Shown piece after piece: positions 1 through 10,331 of a stretch of 43,159 nucleotides of DNA (position 1 is its first letter; the number at the start of each line of letters is the position of its first letter). Source of the DNA: RGIG8597 sp045133795. Lineage in GTDB: Bacteria; Spirochaetota; GWE2-31-10. The stretch lies in assembly GCA_045133795.1 (NCBI GenBank), contig JBGUUT010000087.1, forward strand, positions 1-43,159, read 5' to 3'. The notes beneath the pieces are model-generated. The model was not told the origin of the DNA. It searched no databases and worked only from the letters and a program-made list of their open reading frames with translations. A program made the position numbers and the translations under genes.

Positions 1-187
1 GAGATTAAATTACTTTTCTGTCGCACTGATATTGTGTTTTAATTTAAAACGATTTTTATTTTCTTTCTATAGTGTTTTCTAGTATCACACAATGAACGGG
101 TATATTAAAAATACAGCCGTAAAGTACAATATAAAAAACAACAGAGTATAAACTTTTAAATAAGCGAACATTCCTTTTAAAAATCGT

Positions 188-562
188 TTACTTTACATAT
201 AAAATATATGAGTTGTTTATTTCTTCTTTTTTCTCCCATTGAAGATAAGTTGTTTCTCCTGAATTGATAAGGCATGTACAACGTCCTTCTTTGTCATTAT
301 CGGTTGAGACGTGTACAATATATTTATTTGCTTCAAGGCTGAAAGTTTTAATTATTCCGGGATAGATTTGTATATCTGTATCAATAACTGTTTTTTCCGA
401 ATTGGAGTAAATAATTTTTATATGTTTGATAGTGGTTGTATCAGTTCCTGTATCCATATTTTTTATTTTCAATTTACCTTCAGTAGGAATTGTAGCACTT
501 TCACAACCACATAAAAACAGCAATAAAAAGAAAAATATTGTACTTGAAATATAGTTTTTCAT
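188..562 (-). CDS. Small lipoprotein of unknown function
   Basis: A 124-aa predicted lipoprotein. The N-terminus has a short basic start (MKNY), a Phe/Leu-rich hydrophobic stretch and a lipobox-like FLCGC, so lipidation is expected at about Cys20. The mature part has no domain I recognise and looks beta-rich. A GTG lies four codons upstream at 574, but the ATG at 562 is the better start because GGAG sits about 8 nt in front of it. The gene is divergent from the giant lipoprotein gene at 751 and shares a 190-base intergenic region with it. The function is unknown; membrane anchoring is the only supported statement. Confidence 0.7.
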   Translation of the reverse strand: MKNYISSTIFFFLLLFLCGCESATIPTEGKLKIKNMDTGTDTTTIKHIKIIYSNSEKTVIDTDIQIYPGIIKTFSLEANKYIVHVSTDNDKEGRCTCLINSGETTYLQWEKKEEINNSYILYVK

Positions 563-707
563 TTGGGACTCCACATAAAATTATTCACATATACATTATG
601 TATATATCCTTTGATACTTTCAATGTCAATATTGGTAGAAAAAATACAATTTTCGAGAAATAAAATGTAAATCTTTTTTATGAAATAATTGTGGCTTATT
701 TTTTGCT

Positions 708-728
708 AATTGTAAATTGATTACAATT
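708..728. promoter_or_regulatory. Perfect inverted repeat (operator or leader hairpin) before giant lipoprotein operon
   Basis: AATTGTAA at 708-715 and TTACAATT at 721-728 form perfect 8-base arms with a 5-base spacer. The repeat ends about 10 bases before the ribosome-binding site (AGGAG, 739-743) of the gene starting at 751. Symmetry and spacing fit a dimeric repressor site or a small leader hairpin. No T-tract follows, so a terminator is unlikely. The regulator is not identified. Confidence 0.45.
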
Positions 729-750
729 GCTTTAGGTTAGGAGTAAATGT

Positions 751-3700
751 ATGTTGAATAAAATCAATATATTTCTTTTTGTTATAATTTCATTTTTTTT
801 AATTTCGTGCGATATAAATCCTTTAGTTGGTGTTGGAAATATTGTTGATACAGTAGCTCCGGAGATTATAAAAGTTACTCCTACCGATTGTTCTTACGTA
901 CGTGAGGATTTTGATTTTGTTGTCCAGTGTTATGACAATTTGTTGGTAACAAAAATAAAATTGGATGTAGAAAAAGATGGAGAGAAGGTTTTTACAAAAA
1001 CAGAAGGTGTAAAGTCAGAGAAAAATGCCGGTTATCAAACATGGCTATGTCCTATTTCACTGGAAAGAGATTTAAAAATTGCTTCAGATGAGTTTGAAGG
1101 AGAATTTAAGTTTATTGTCTATGTTTATGATGAGAAGGGAAATATTTCTGAAAAAAGTTATAAATCTGTGACTATTGTTGTGGACTTAGATAAAGCCAGT
1201 GCAGACATTTATTTTCCGAATTTATTTAAAAAGACAAGATGTGAAAGTTTGCGAAATGAAGAAGTAAATGCAGAAAACTTTACTAATTTTCAGAACTCGA
1301 TTTTTTTTGTGGCGGGTGAATGTGATGATAATTTTTCTAATATACATTCTGTATTTTTAATTTTAAAAAATGAAGACGGGAAAATTGTTCATGTCAGTAA
1401 ATTAGATGAATTATTTGAGGCAAACAGTAATCGTATCAGCGGTTCTTTATATAATTGGAAATTAACTTATTCTACAGATGAATTAAATAATAACTTGACG
1501 AAATCATTAGGAATGACTTCATTAATTGATACATATTTTTTTGAGGTTTTCTTGCAAGTAGAAGATGGGGCGGGAAATTTAACTTTTACGGAAGGTAATG
1601 GGTATGAAGAAACTTTAGGAAAAAGTTTTGGTTGGTTTGCTGTTCGTCAAGTAGCGGATTATCCATTTTCAGATTTTTCATCTATTAATGATAAAGTTTC
1701 AGCTAATTCAATTCTTACCGGAAAATCTTATGATGACGACGGAATAAAAAGAATTAATATTTATCGTAAAACGCAGGATGCACAAGAGTGGGATTTAATA
1801 AAGTCTTATTCATCAAATGGGGAAGAGGCGGATGAAACATTAAACGGAACGCCGCAAGCTTTCACTTGGACTATACCTTCTCCGGAAATATCAAGTTCAT
1901 CGTCTTATGAAATAAAAGTGGAAGTTATTGATATTAACGGCAAATCTAATTTAGATGAAAACGGTAATATTTGTGAATATCTTTCAAAAGATAAAGTTTT
2001 TTGCAGTTTTGGTTTGGTAGATCCGACAGCACCTACAATTGAACCTATAGATTTGACAGATTTTAAAGGTGTTGTTGATGAAAATGGGAATTTTGTAATT
2101 CAGGTTAAGGCAAATGACAATTCTATAATAAAAAAGGTTTATTTAGCGTGGAATAAAACCGGAGAAAATACTGTACGTGAATGGCAAATGTTTGCTGATA
2201 AAAATGAAAAAGAGTATTTAACTGAAAATGGAGTTAAATATTGGGATTTATCTCCTACTCCTGCTAAAGAAGTAAATGCCAGTTTGAAATTGAATATTTA
2301 CGAAGATTTTGAAGATGTGTATGATAAAAAAGAGTTTTATATTTATGCTGAAGATGATAGCGGAAAATATACAGAGATAACTTCTTCAATGCCTAAAATT
2401 ACCGAAATGCCGGAAATAAAATTTTTATCACCTCTGTCCGGTGCTGTAGAAACTACTTATGATAATCAAACTTTTAATATTGATTTAGAAATTCTTAGTT
2501 ATATAAAGAAATTGGAATCGGTTGAAATATCGGGAACAGATTTAACTTCAAAGGAGATTGATTTTAGTAATGTAACTCCTATTTATGATGATGTTTTGCA
2601 ATGTTGGAAATATACATATTCTATTCCTTCAACACAATGGTGGGGAGCTGATTCCGGAGAGGGAGAACATTCATTGACAGCTGTAGTTAAGGATGTTTTT
2701 TCAAATATGAATGTAGATACACTTTCATTTGAGATAGATAACGGTGTTCCTAAAATTAAATCTGTAAGTGCAGAAACTGAACCGGGAAATTATTGTGCTG
2801 GAAGTGTGATTGATATTTTGGTTGAGTTGAAAAAAGCTGTTCATATTGAAGCGACGAAAGATAATTTAACTTTAATCTTAAATAACGGCGGAGTTGCATA
2901 TTTTAATAAAGAAGCAACAGAAAAAACTTTGGAAAAGGACAGAACAAAGAAAATTTATTTTACATACACGGTAGATAAAAGTGACAGTAGTGAAGTACTG
3001 GATGCTGTTACTCTAAGTTTAAACGGGGCAAAAATTTGGGATGAGGTTGGAAATATTGCTGGGTTGGGAGATGGTACCGATAGGGCTTTATCCGGTGAAA
3101 TTGAAATCAGCAAATCTATAAGTATTGAAAAAAATTCATCTTCAATGTTAATGATTGATAATATCCCTCCAAAAATAACAAAAGTTACTTCTATAACTCC
3201 TAACGGCAGTTATACAAAAGGTGATGAAATTAATGTAATAGTGGAATTTGATGAAAATATAGAAGTTAACGGTTCTCCGATATTGTATTTGAATGAAAAT
3301 TATAAAGCCGTGGATGTAAAACGGGAAAATGGTAATCAATTATATTTTACTTATGCTGCAGGCAGTGAAAATGTAAACTTATTGGAGTGGACTAAAATAA
3401 CGAAAGGTACTGACGGTATAATCAAAGATTGTGCAATAAATAATCAGGACTCTTCTGCTTCCGGAAATGAAGTTGATTTTTCAACTTTGATTTTTAGTGA
3501 AGATATTTCATTGAAAAAATCAGGTCAAATTATAAAAATAGATAATACAGCACCGCAAATGAATAATAAAAATTTTTCATATACAAATGAAAGCTTGGTG
3601 TTTGAGTTGATTTTTGATGAACCTGTATATAAAGTTGCCGGTAAAAAAGCAATTTTATATAGAAAAGCTACTGCGGTTCCTATAGTGTTGTCTGTGGATA

Positions 3701-4755
3701 AGTATAATGAATACGTTGCGTTAGTTCCAGGAATTGCTGAGTATTATGAAGAAGGTGTAAACGGTGCATCAAGTTCGTTTAAAATTGATAATACAACCAA
3801 ATATATATTGAAATACGAATATGATGAGACTAATCCTGAATTACTTGAGCTTTTTAAAACAGAATCTCTAGGTTTTTATAGACAAGAAATTATGATGGAA
3901 TCGAATTGGGTAGAAAGTAAAGATAATTCAATAATTATTACAATACCTAAAGAAAATCTACTTACCGGGGAATGGTATAAATTAGATGTAGAATCCGGTT
4001 TTGCAGAAGATAAAGTCGGGCTTCCTTATAATATGAAATACGAAAGTACAGATTATGATGTTCAAGCAGGTACAAAAGCTCAGCCGCCTGTAATTCGTAT
4101 AAAGAAAATAACCGGCGGAGATGCACAAACTACTGCAATGAAAATCAATACAATTACTAAAGATGCTTCTATAAAATACAATAAAATCGGAAATACTCCG
4201 GATACAAGTTATACAACAGAAGTAAAACTTGGTAGTGCAGATTATACTAATGAAACTTACAAAATTAAAGCACAAGCTCAAATTGCTTCCGGTACGGCAA
4301 GTGACTATGGATATGAAGTGGCTTACAAAACTGTAATTTATACTTCTCACGGAGTGAAAACGCCAGGTGATGAAGTTTATTTTCGTGGCTCAAATGTTCA
4401 ATGCGGAACAGCAACGGTACCGAACTTTCCTTTCAGTTGGGATGAGGCAAGTTCTCCTTTAATGTGGTCTGAACGTAGTAAGGCTGCAGATGTAGGAATG
4501 ATAAAAGCTACACTGTCAGATTCTAAATATTATGTAGTTTCTTGGGGGGTAACGGATACTCTTTATTTCATACCTTTAAGTTGTAAGGAAGCAAGTAACG
4601 GGCGTTTAGTATGGGCGTGGGGGCAAGGCGGAAGTGCACCGGTAAGTCCGGGTGGTTCCAGTGATTCAAAAAGAAAATATGATGCTAATAATAATTATAA
4701 TATTTATGAAGAGTATTATCACGATAGATTTGGTAATAATTATAAATATGACTAG
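751..4755 (+). CDS. Giant Ig-like-repeat lipoprotein (1334 aa)
   Basis: A predicted surface or periplasmic lipoprotein. The signal peptide ends in a FLISC lipobox (Cys20). The rest is a string of beta-sandwich-type modules. Segments begin with DTVAPEI, DPTAPTIEP and DNIPPKIT, the classic start of bacterial Ig-like repeats. The middle (about residues 670-930) carries two copies of a module with the pattern NGSYTKGDEINV...LYLNENYKA, typical of cell-surface adhesion repeats. The last ~130 residues differ from the paralogue and end in an Asn/Tyr-rich tail. RBS AGGAG lies 7 nt before the ATG. It is followed after 12 bases by its larger paralogue, so the two are probably one operon. Adhesion or glycan binding is inference from architecture; no catalytic motif is seen. 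Confidence 0.8.
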   Translation: MLNKINIFLFVIISFFLISCDINPLVGVGNIVDTVAPEIIKVTPTDCSYVREDFDFVVQCYDNLLVTKIKLDVEKDGEKVFTKTEGVKSEKNAGYQTWLCPISLERDLKIASDEFEGEFKFIVYVYDEKGNISEKSYKSVTIVVDLDKASADIYFPNLFKKTRCESLRNEEVNAENFTNFQNSIFFVAGECDDNFSNIHSVFLILKNEDGKIVHVSKLDELFEANSNRISGSLYNWKLTYSTDELNNNLTKSLGMTSLIDTYFFEVFLQVEDGAGNLTFTEGNGYEETLGKSFGWFAVRQVADYPFSDFSSINDKVSANSILTGKSYDDDGIKRINIYRKTQDAQEWDLIKSYSSNGEEADETLNGTPQAFTWTIPSPEISSSSSYEIKVEVIDINGKSNLDENGNICEYLSKDKVFCSFGLVDPTAPTIEPIDLTDFKGVVDENGNFVIQVKANDNSIIKKVYLAWNKTGENTVREWQMFADKNEKEYLTENGVKYWDLSPTPAKEVNASLKLNIYEDFEDVYDKKEFYIYAEDDSGKYTEITSSMPKITEMPEIKFLSPLSGAVETTYDNQTFNIDLEILSYIKKLESVEISGTDLTSKEIDFSNVTPIYDDVLQCWKYTYSIPSTQWWGADSGEGEHSLTAVVKDVFSNMNVDTLSFEIDNGVPKIKSVSAETEPGNYCAGSVIDILVELKKAVHIEATKDNLTLILNNGGVAYFNKEATEKTLEKDRTKKIYFTYTVDKSDSSEVLDAVTLSLNGAKIWDEVGNIAGLGDGTDRALSGEIEISKSISIEKNSSSMLMIDNIPPKITKVTSITPNGSYTKGDEINVIVEFDENIEVNGSPILYLNENYKAVDVKRENGNQLYFTYAAGSENVNLLEWTKITKGTDGIIKDCAINNQDSSASGNEVDFSTLIFSEDISLKKSGQIIKIDNTAPQMNNKNFSYTNESLVFELIFDEPVYKVAGKKAILYRKATAVPIVLSVDKYNEYVALVPGIAEYYEEGVNGASSSFKIDNTTKYILKYEYDETNPELLELFKTESLGFYRQEIMMESNWVESKDNSIIITIPKENLLTGEWYKLDVESGFAEDKVGLPYNMKYESTDYDVQAGTKAQPPVIRIKKITGGDAQTTAMKINTITKDASIKYNKIGNTPDTSYTTEVKLGSADYTNETYKIKAQAQIASGTASDYGYEVAYKTVIYTSHGVKTPGDEVYFRGSNVQCGTATVPNFPFSWDEASSPLMWSERSKAADVGMIKATLSDSKYYVVSWGVTDTLYFIPLSCKEASNGRLVWAWGQGGSAPVSPGGSSDSKRKYDANNNYNIYEEYYHDRFGNNYKYD

Positions 4756-4767
4756 GAGTAACAGAAT

Positions 4768-7700
4768 ATGAGAAATATAAAAATTTTAAATGTAATTATG
4801 TTTTTAATATTGCTTGTAGGTTGTTCTCAAGCAAACTTTTTTGTCGGCGGCGGACAATCTCTGGATTTGGAAGCTCCTAAACTTACATTGTTGACTCCGA
4901 CTAATTTCTCATTTGTTCCAACAAATTTTATTGTGGACGGAATAGTCACTGATAATGTTGGTGTAAAAAAAGTAGTTGTTATACTTTACAAGAATGAAGA
5001 TGAGACGGTTGTGAATTGTAATGCTTCAATTTCCGGTGGAACATTTAAAGCTGAAATTAAAAACATTGAAAGCGGAGAATACAGTCTTGTTGTTAATGCT
5101 TATGACGAAGCCGGTAATACTTCTATAACTTCTTCAAAATCCATTTCTATTACGGTTGATGCCGGAAGTTCCAGTTTGATATTACGAAAACCTTCACTAT
5201 TTTGGGGGCTATCTGAAGAAACACTAAATTCTAAGAAAGATTTTAATTATGTAGATATTGATTATTTTAAGAATGAAACTTTTGAAATTTCAGGAACGAT
5301 AGAAGAAGATTACGGTGTCGGAGCTTTAACGTTGCAGTTGGAGTTTGTCGGAAGTAAAGTAAACGATGGGCTTTTTGATGATTCAGAAGATAATTCAATT
5401 GCTTATGAATATCGTATTTTTAGAAAATATGGGGAATATTATTATAATAATGGAAAAGAAGATGTTTTAGCAGAAGATATATTTAGTGGTTCATTAAATA
5501 ATTTTACTTTTAATGTTGATACAGATAAGCTTAATGCTGACGGCGAACCGTTAGAATATGACAGAAAATATTTCTTTAAAGTACATATAGTCGCAGAAAA
5601 GAAAACGGTTCCTGTAGAAAGTTTTGATTTTTATCCGGGATATTTATGTGTTTATCCAAAATCAAACGAACCATGGGTGGTTCCGTCTTTTGTAGACGGA
5701 ACATCTTTTTCTGCCGGAAGCAGTATATTCGGTGAAGCGTATGATGATGACGGAATTTCTCAAAGTTCAGTTTTTTATTGTATTGTACCTAAAGATAAAG
5801 GTGAACCGGAATTATCTGATTTTTCGGTAATTGACAGTGAAAAAGCAGAAAGCAAAAAAGCTTTGACGTGGCAATTGGCATTATCTGCGGATATTTTGCC
5901 GGGAAATTATAAAATATGGTATTACGCAAAAGACATAAACGGAGTTTTTCCGAAAAGAAATGAAGATTCTTCAAAGCCTTTGTTTTCTTCTATGGAATTT
6001 TTAGTTCCGGATCCGGGACAACCGATAAGCAAAGTGAGTATGTACAAAGGGACTGATTTGTCAAAGGAAGTTTCTGAATATCCGGCAGATAAAAACGGAA
6101 TGTTTTTACTTGCGGGTGAAGCGTATGATACGGTGGAAGTTCAAGATGTTATTTTTGCGTGGGTTCCGAAAGATTGCAATGTTCCGAATTGGAACGGTGT
6201 TGATTGGTCTACTTATATCGGAAAAGATTGGAGTGAAAACGGGGATTTTTATAACGGCGTAAAATATTGGCGTATTCCGCTGGGGGATTTTAAAAATACT
6301 CCTGATGGCAGAAAGTCATACTATATATCATTACAATTAAATGATTATACCGATTTCTTATTGGAAGACGGTGAAACTGCAGAGTATGACAATAAACATT
6401 TTTATATTTTTACAAAAGGAGCTGATGACGCAGAGGGAAATGTGAAAAGTACTATAGTAAATTTTACGGTACCTCGTGATTTAATGCCTCCTAAAACTGA
6501 AATATTAAGTATAAAGGATAATGATAATAATGATGTTTCTGATAGAGTTTCCGGATTACCGATAACTTTTACAATTAAAGCGTTTGATAATGAGAGTCAG
6601 GTAAAGACTGTTAATATTACGGCAAATGGTTTTGTTGATACAAAAAAGGCTGTTTTAGATAAAGACGGCAATTGGAGTGTGATTGTAGATAGTTCGGATT
6701 TTGTTGCCGGCGACATAGATGAGATAAAGAAGTTCATTATTACAACTGAAGATTTTTATGGAAATAAAAGTCAAACGATAAAGAATATTCCTATAAAAAA
6801 TCAAGCTTTAAAGGTCTCTAAAATAACGTCTGACAGTTTTAATATTACTAAAAGTATAGGTGATATAGAAATTGAAGTTATCGTAGACGGAAGGATTCTT
6901 ACAATTGACGGTAAACCGACTTTGAGATTGAATGTTGATAATTTTTTTAAAAAAGATTCGGTTTATGCGGATTATTTAGAATTTAAGAATTTTACATCAG
7001 ATGAAAGTGAAGAAAAAACAAGTATATTTTTTAAATATACGATTTGTGAAGGGGATAATGCCAGTCCGTTAAATGTTGCTGCATTAGAATTAAACGGTGC
7101 GATTATCAAAGATATAAACGGAAACAGTGTCAGCGGTGATATACCGGTATACGGTGCTAATTCATTAAAAAATCGTAATATTATAATTGATACGACAGCT
7201 CCGCAGATTCAATCTATAATTACTTCGGTGCCAAAAGGTGCTTACGGAAAGGAAAGTAAAATCGATATAAGAGTAAGTTTTGACAGAATGTTGACGTTGG
7301 ATGATACGGGAAATGCCACGTTGGTGGTGAATACTGTTTTCGGCGGAAAGAAAGTATTGTTTGATTCGACTAATTCTAAAGTAGAAGGAAATACTGTTAT
7401 TTTTGACTATGTTGTAAGTGACGGGGAAAACACTGAAAAACTCGATGTTTTAACATTTGAAAATGGCGGAATGATAGCCGATGAACGTGGAAATAAAGCA
7501 GTTACTACAGATTGTTACGGGATGCTTGCCGGTTTTCGTGAAATAATTATCGATACGACAGTTCCGCAAGTTGTGTCTTACGGGGTAAACGGTATCAGCG
7601 GAAAAGATATTAACGAAGTTACATATAATACTAATGTTAATTCTAAAATTGAAATTGAATTTAATGAAGACATAATGAAAAACAGCGGTTCAATATTACT

Positions 7701-10227
7701 TGAACGTGTTTACAAATCATATCCGGCTGTTCTTACCAATGAAGAAAAAGCAAGTTATAACAGTATCAGAGATTTTTCAGACTACTGGAATAAATATTAT
7801 GTCAATCGATGTATAGGAACTGTGAATAATAACGGTGTAGAACCGGACAGAGAAGCTAAGTGGGTATTAAAATATACCTATGACCACGGTGCTTATGAGA
7901 CAGCAGATAAAGCAGGAAGCTGTAAAGATTTATGGAATTATTTTGCCGATGAAGGAGCTGCAGCCGGTAAATATGTGGACTATAACTGTATCAGAATCGA
8001 TGTAAACAGTGGTTTGGTAAAAGTTGAAGGGAAAAAGGTCACTATTACACCTCCGAATGATTTACCTGAGGGAATAATGTTTTACATCAATGTTCCGGAA
8101 GGTGTATTTCTGGACCGTGCGAATAACAAAAACGCAAAAAGTGAAGCTTGTAAGTTTGAAACTGTCAATGCGGCTGCACCTGTGATTCGTATAAATAAAT
8201 TGTCCGGAATGGAAAGCGGAAGCCAGCCAAAAAGTACTACTTTTAAAATCAGCAGTGAAACATATAATGCTTCGTATCATTACGGTTTGGAAAGCAGTAA
8301 AAATACAGGAGATATTCCTACAGGAGCTCCTACTGTAAACAAAACTTATACAGAAGGAGAACTTGTCAGTATCGGAAACGGTGATGCAAATGCCTATGTC
8401 TATAAAATTTTTGCTAAGACAAAAAATAAAAACAATGAAAATTACAGTGGTGAAACAAAAGAACTTGCTTTCAAAACTGTAATCACTAATTTAGATGATG
8501 GGGCATTTGGTTCCGACAGTACCGGCGGACCGGCATCTACTACAGAATTTCCTTTGGAATGGGGAAAATATGTAACTTCGTCTGTACCAGGAAAATATAT
8601 GTCTCAAGCTACAAGCAACGTTTTGTACAGTTGGCATATATTAAAAGACTTTCAATATAAATCTGCTGCAAATTCCAGTACGTATGTAGATGGAGATAAA
8701 TACCCAAAAAACAAAAGTAATACCACCGGATTAGCCGGAGCTTTGTGTACATGTGGAACGTCACTTGAAAAAGCACAATATTCAATTTGTGCAATTTATA
8801 CGGTTCCAGCCGGTGAAGCCTTATATTTTGCTCTTAACGGCAATTCGACAGCGATAAAAGGATTGCAGAGTGGTACTACTTGGAGTACTACAATCTCAAT
8901 ATCCGGAAGTATTTCTAGTTTTTATGTATACAAAGGACCTGCTACATTGGGAGATTCTGTAAGTATTAATAATACTTCGCTTGTTTGTTCTACTGAAAGT
9001 TTTAGTATCAGTGAAACGGCGAATCCGATATTCCCGCAAGCTGAAACTTTGACTGCAACTTACAAATGTGCTGACGGTGAGGCTCTGTATTTTACGGGAA
9101 CTTTCAACGGAGCAAATAACAATGCTACAGCATTTAAAGGAACATTAACCGGTACAAATACTTGGACATTTGATACATACGGTTTTGAAAAAATGACATG
9201 GAAAGTATTGAAAGGTAAAGATTCACTTGGGGATAAAGTTACTATTGCAGGAAGTTCCCTTTTATCGATGAAAGGAAGTGTTTCTTATCCTACGATTAAA
9301 ACAACGCCGGTATTCCCGACACCTGTGACGTTGACGGCAACTTACAGCGGTTGTAAAACTGGGGAAAATATTTATTTCAGCGGAAACTTCCACGGAGCAG
9401 AAAATGGAACCGTAGCATTGAAAGGAACACAGAGCGGATCGACTTGGACTTTGACCGTTACGGCGGATACTGATACATTCAGTTGGTATGTATTAAAAGG
9501 TAAAAATACTTCATCGACGGTAGCTAACAGTAGCTTATTAAAAATGGACGAAACTGCAAAAACTGCTCCGACTGTTGCAGAAATAACAGAACCAACTTTC
9601 CCTGAAGGTAGAATAGCCGTAACTTGCACAAGCGGACTAAGCAGTACTGAGGCTGTATATTTTGCAGGTACATTTGATAATGGCTCTACATCTACAGCCG
9701 TAAAAGGGACTGAAGGGGATGACGGTGAATGGTATCTTGATGTAACATACGGTAAAAAAGGAAGTTCTTTTACTTGGAGTGTTTACAAAGGAAGCAAATC
9801 ATATACTTCGGCAAGTATAAGTAGCCTTATAGCTGCAGAAGGAACTAATTTGTTTACAGGTGTAGAAACTCAAACGGTGAAATTTTCTGTAATATATTTT
9901 GAACCTAACTCAAATTGGCTTAAAGATGGAGCTCGTTTTGCGGCTTATTTCTATGTTAGTAGCAGTAATTATAAATGGGTAAATATGACAAAAGGTTCTG
10001 ACGGTATATACTACTGTGAAAAACAGTCCGGTTATCCAAATGTTATTTTCTGTCGTATGGATCCTAAAAATTCAAAAAATGATTGGGAAAGTAATGGCGG
10101 TGCATGTTGGAATCAGACAGCTGATTTAACTATTCCTACAAATGGTAACAACTTTTTTACAGCTAAGGACGGATGGAATAAAATTGGTGGTACATGGTCT
10201 ACATGGCCACCACCAGAGAAAAAATGA
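4768..10227 (+). CDS. Giant Ig-like-repeat lipoprotein with C-terminal starch-binding-like module (1819 aa)
   Basis: Paralogue of the preceding gene. The lipobox is LLVGC (Cys19), followed by the same N-terminal Ig-like module (LEAPKLTLLTPTNFSF). Later DTTAPQI and DTTVPQV mark repeats with the adhesion-type pattern seen in the paralogue, and a block starting APVIRINKLSG aligns with APPVIRIKKITGG there. About residues 1340-1690 hold four tandem repeats of ~87-94 residues (GE-YF-G-F...KGT...W-VLKG). The final ~115 residues (FEPNSNW, ARFAAYF, NVIFCRMDP, WNQTADL) resemble starch-binding modules of the CBM26/CBM25 type found in secreted treponemal proteins. RBS AGGAG precedes the ATG; a strong bidirectional terminator follows. 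Glycan binding is likely, catalysis is not seen. Confidence 0.8.
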   Translation: MRNIKILNVIMFLILLVGCSQANFFVGGGQSLDLEAPKLTLLTPTNFSFVPTNFIVDGIVTDNVGVKKVVVILYKNEDETVVNCNASISGGTFKAEIKNIESGEYSLVVNAYDEAGNTSITSSKSISITVDAGSSSLILRKPSLFWGLSEETLNSKKDFNYVDIDYFKNETFEISGTIEEDYGVGALTLQLEFVGSKVNDGLFDDSEDNSIAYEYRIFRKYGEYYYNNGKEDVLAEDIFSGSLNNFTFNVDTDKLNADGEPLEYDRKYFFKVHIVAEKKTVPVESFDFYPGYLCVYPKSNEPWVVPSFVDGTSFSAGSSIFGEAYDDDGISQSSVFYCIVPKDKGEPELSDFSVIDSEKAESKKALTWQLALSADILPGNYKIWYYAKDINGVFPKRNEDSSKPLFSSMEFLVPDPGQPISKVSMYKGTDLSKEVSEYPADKNGMFLLAGEAYDTVEVQDVIFAWVPKDCNVPNWNGVDWSTYIGKDWSENGDFYNGVKYWRIPLGDFKNTPDGRKSYYISLQLNDYTDFLLEDGETAEYDNKHFYIFTKGADDAEGNVKSTIVNFTVPRDLMPPKTEILSIKDNDNNDVSDRVSGLPITFTIKAFDNESQVKTVNITANGFVDTKKAVLDKDGNWSVIVDSSDFVAGDIDEIKKFIITTEDFYGNKSQTIKNIPIKNQALKVSKITSDSFNITKSIGDIEIEVIVDGRILTIDGKPTLRLNVDNFFKKDSVYADYLEFKNFTSDESEEKTSIFFKYTICEGDNASPLNVAALELNGAIIKDINGNSVSGDIPVYGANSLKNRNIIIDTTAPQIQSIITSVPKGAYGKESKIDIRVSFDRMLTLDDTGNATLVVNTVFGGKKVLFDSTNSKVEGNTVIFDYVVSDGENTEKLDVLTFENGGMIADERGNKAVTTDCYGMLAGFREIIIDTTVPQVVSYGVNGISGKDINEVTYNTNVNSKIEIEFNEDIMKNSGSILLERVYKSYPAVLTNEEKASYNSIRDFSDYWNKYYVNRCIGTVNNNGVEPDREAKWVLKYTYDHGAYETADKAGSCKDLWNYFADEGAAAGKYVDYNCIRIDVNSGLVKVEGKKVTITPPNDLPEGIMFYINVPEGVFLDRANNKNAKSEACKFETVNAAAPVIRINKLSGMESGSQPKSTTFKISSETYNASYHYGLESSKNTGDIPTGAPTVNKTYTEGELVSIGNGDANAYVYKIFAKTKNKNNENYSGETKELAFKTVITNLDDGAFGSDSTGGPASTTEFPLEWGKYVTSSVPGKYMSQATSNVLYSWHILKDFQYKSAANSSTYVDGDKYPKNKSNTTGLAGALCTCGTSLEKAQYSICAIYTVPAGEALYFALNGNSTAIKGLQSGTTWSTTISISGSISSFYVYKGPATLGDSVSINNTSLVCSTESFSISETANPIFPQAETLTATYKCADGEALYFTGTFNGANNNATAFKGTLTGTNTWTFDTYGFEKMTWKVLKGKDSLGDKVTIAGSSLLSMKGSVSYPTIKTTPVFPTPVTLTATYSGCKTGENIYFSGNFHGAENGTVALKGTQSGSTWTLTVTADTDTFSWYVLKGKNTSSTVANSSLLKMDETAKTAPTVAEITEPTFPEGRIAVTCTSGLSSTEAVYFAGTFDNGSTSTAVKGTEGDDGEWYLDVTYGKKGSSFTWSVYKGSKSYTSASISSLIAAEGTNLFTGVETQTVKFSVIYFEPNSNWLKDGARFAAYFYVSSSNYKWVNMTKGSDGIYYCEKQSGYPNVIFCRMDPKNSKNDWESNGGACWNQTADLTIPTNGNNFFTAKDGWNKIGGTWSTWPPPEKK
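8791..9840 (+). repeat. Four tandem ~87-94-codon repeats inside the 1819-aa lipoprotein
   Basis: Repeat units start near 8791, 9052, 9334 and 9616, giving periods of 261, 282 and 282 bases. Each encodes a GE-x-(I/L/V)YF-x-G-x-F core, then an (A/V)-x-KGT motif, a Trp, and a W/F-x-V-(L/Y)-KG core. The units are diverged at the nucleotide level, so this is an old protein-domain expansion, not a recent slippage array. Confidence 0.75.
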
Positions 10228-10254
10228 TTATTTTCTAAAACCATCATAAAAATA

Positions 10255-10308
10255 AAAAAAACACAATGTACGACCAGTGAAAGCAGGGAAGTACATTGTG
10301 TTTTTTAT
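10255..10308. terminator. Bidirectional intrinsic terminator
   Basis: ACACAATGTAC (10261-10271) pairs perfectly with GTACATTGTGT (10291-10301). A-rich sequence lies on the left and a T-run on the right, so it can stop both the lipoprotein operon and the convergent YciO-family gene. Confidence 0.85.
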
Positions 10309-10331
10309 TTTTTACCGGGTACTGATTTTTT

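Noticed and set aside
1..187. Possible gene end or promoter at the left edge
   Set aside because: No convincing frame, hairpin with T-tract, or promoter pair could be supported in this A/T-rich stretch.
8791..9840. CRISPR-like or slippage repeat array
   Set aside because: Periodicity is at the protein level (87-94 codons) with diverged DNA; there are no short identical repeats with unique spacers.
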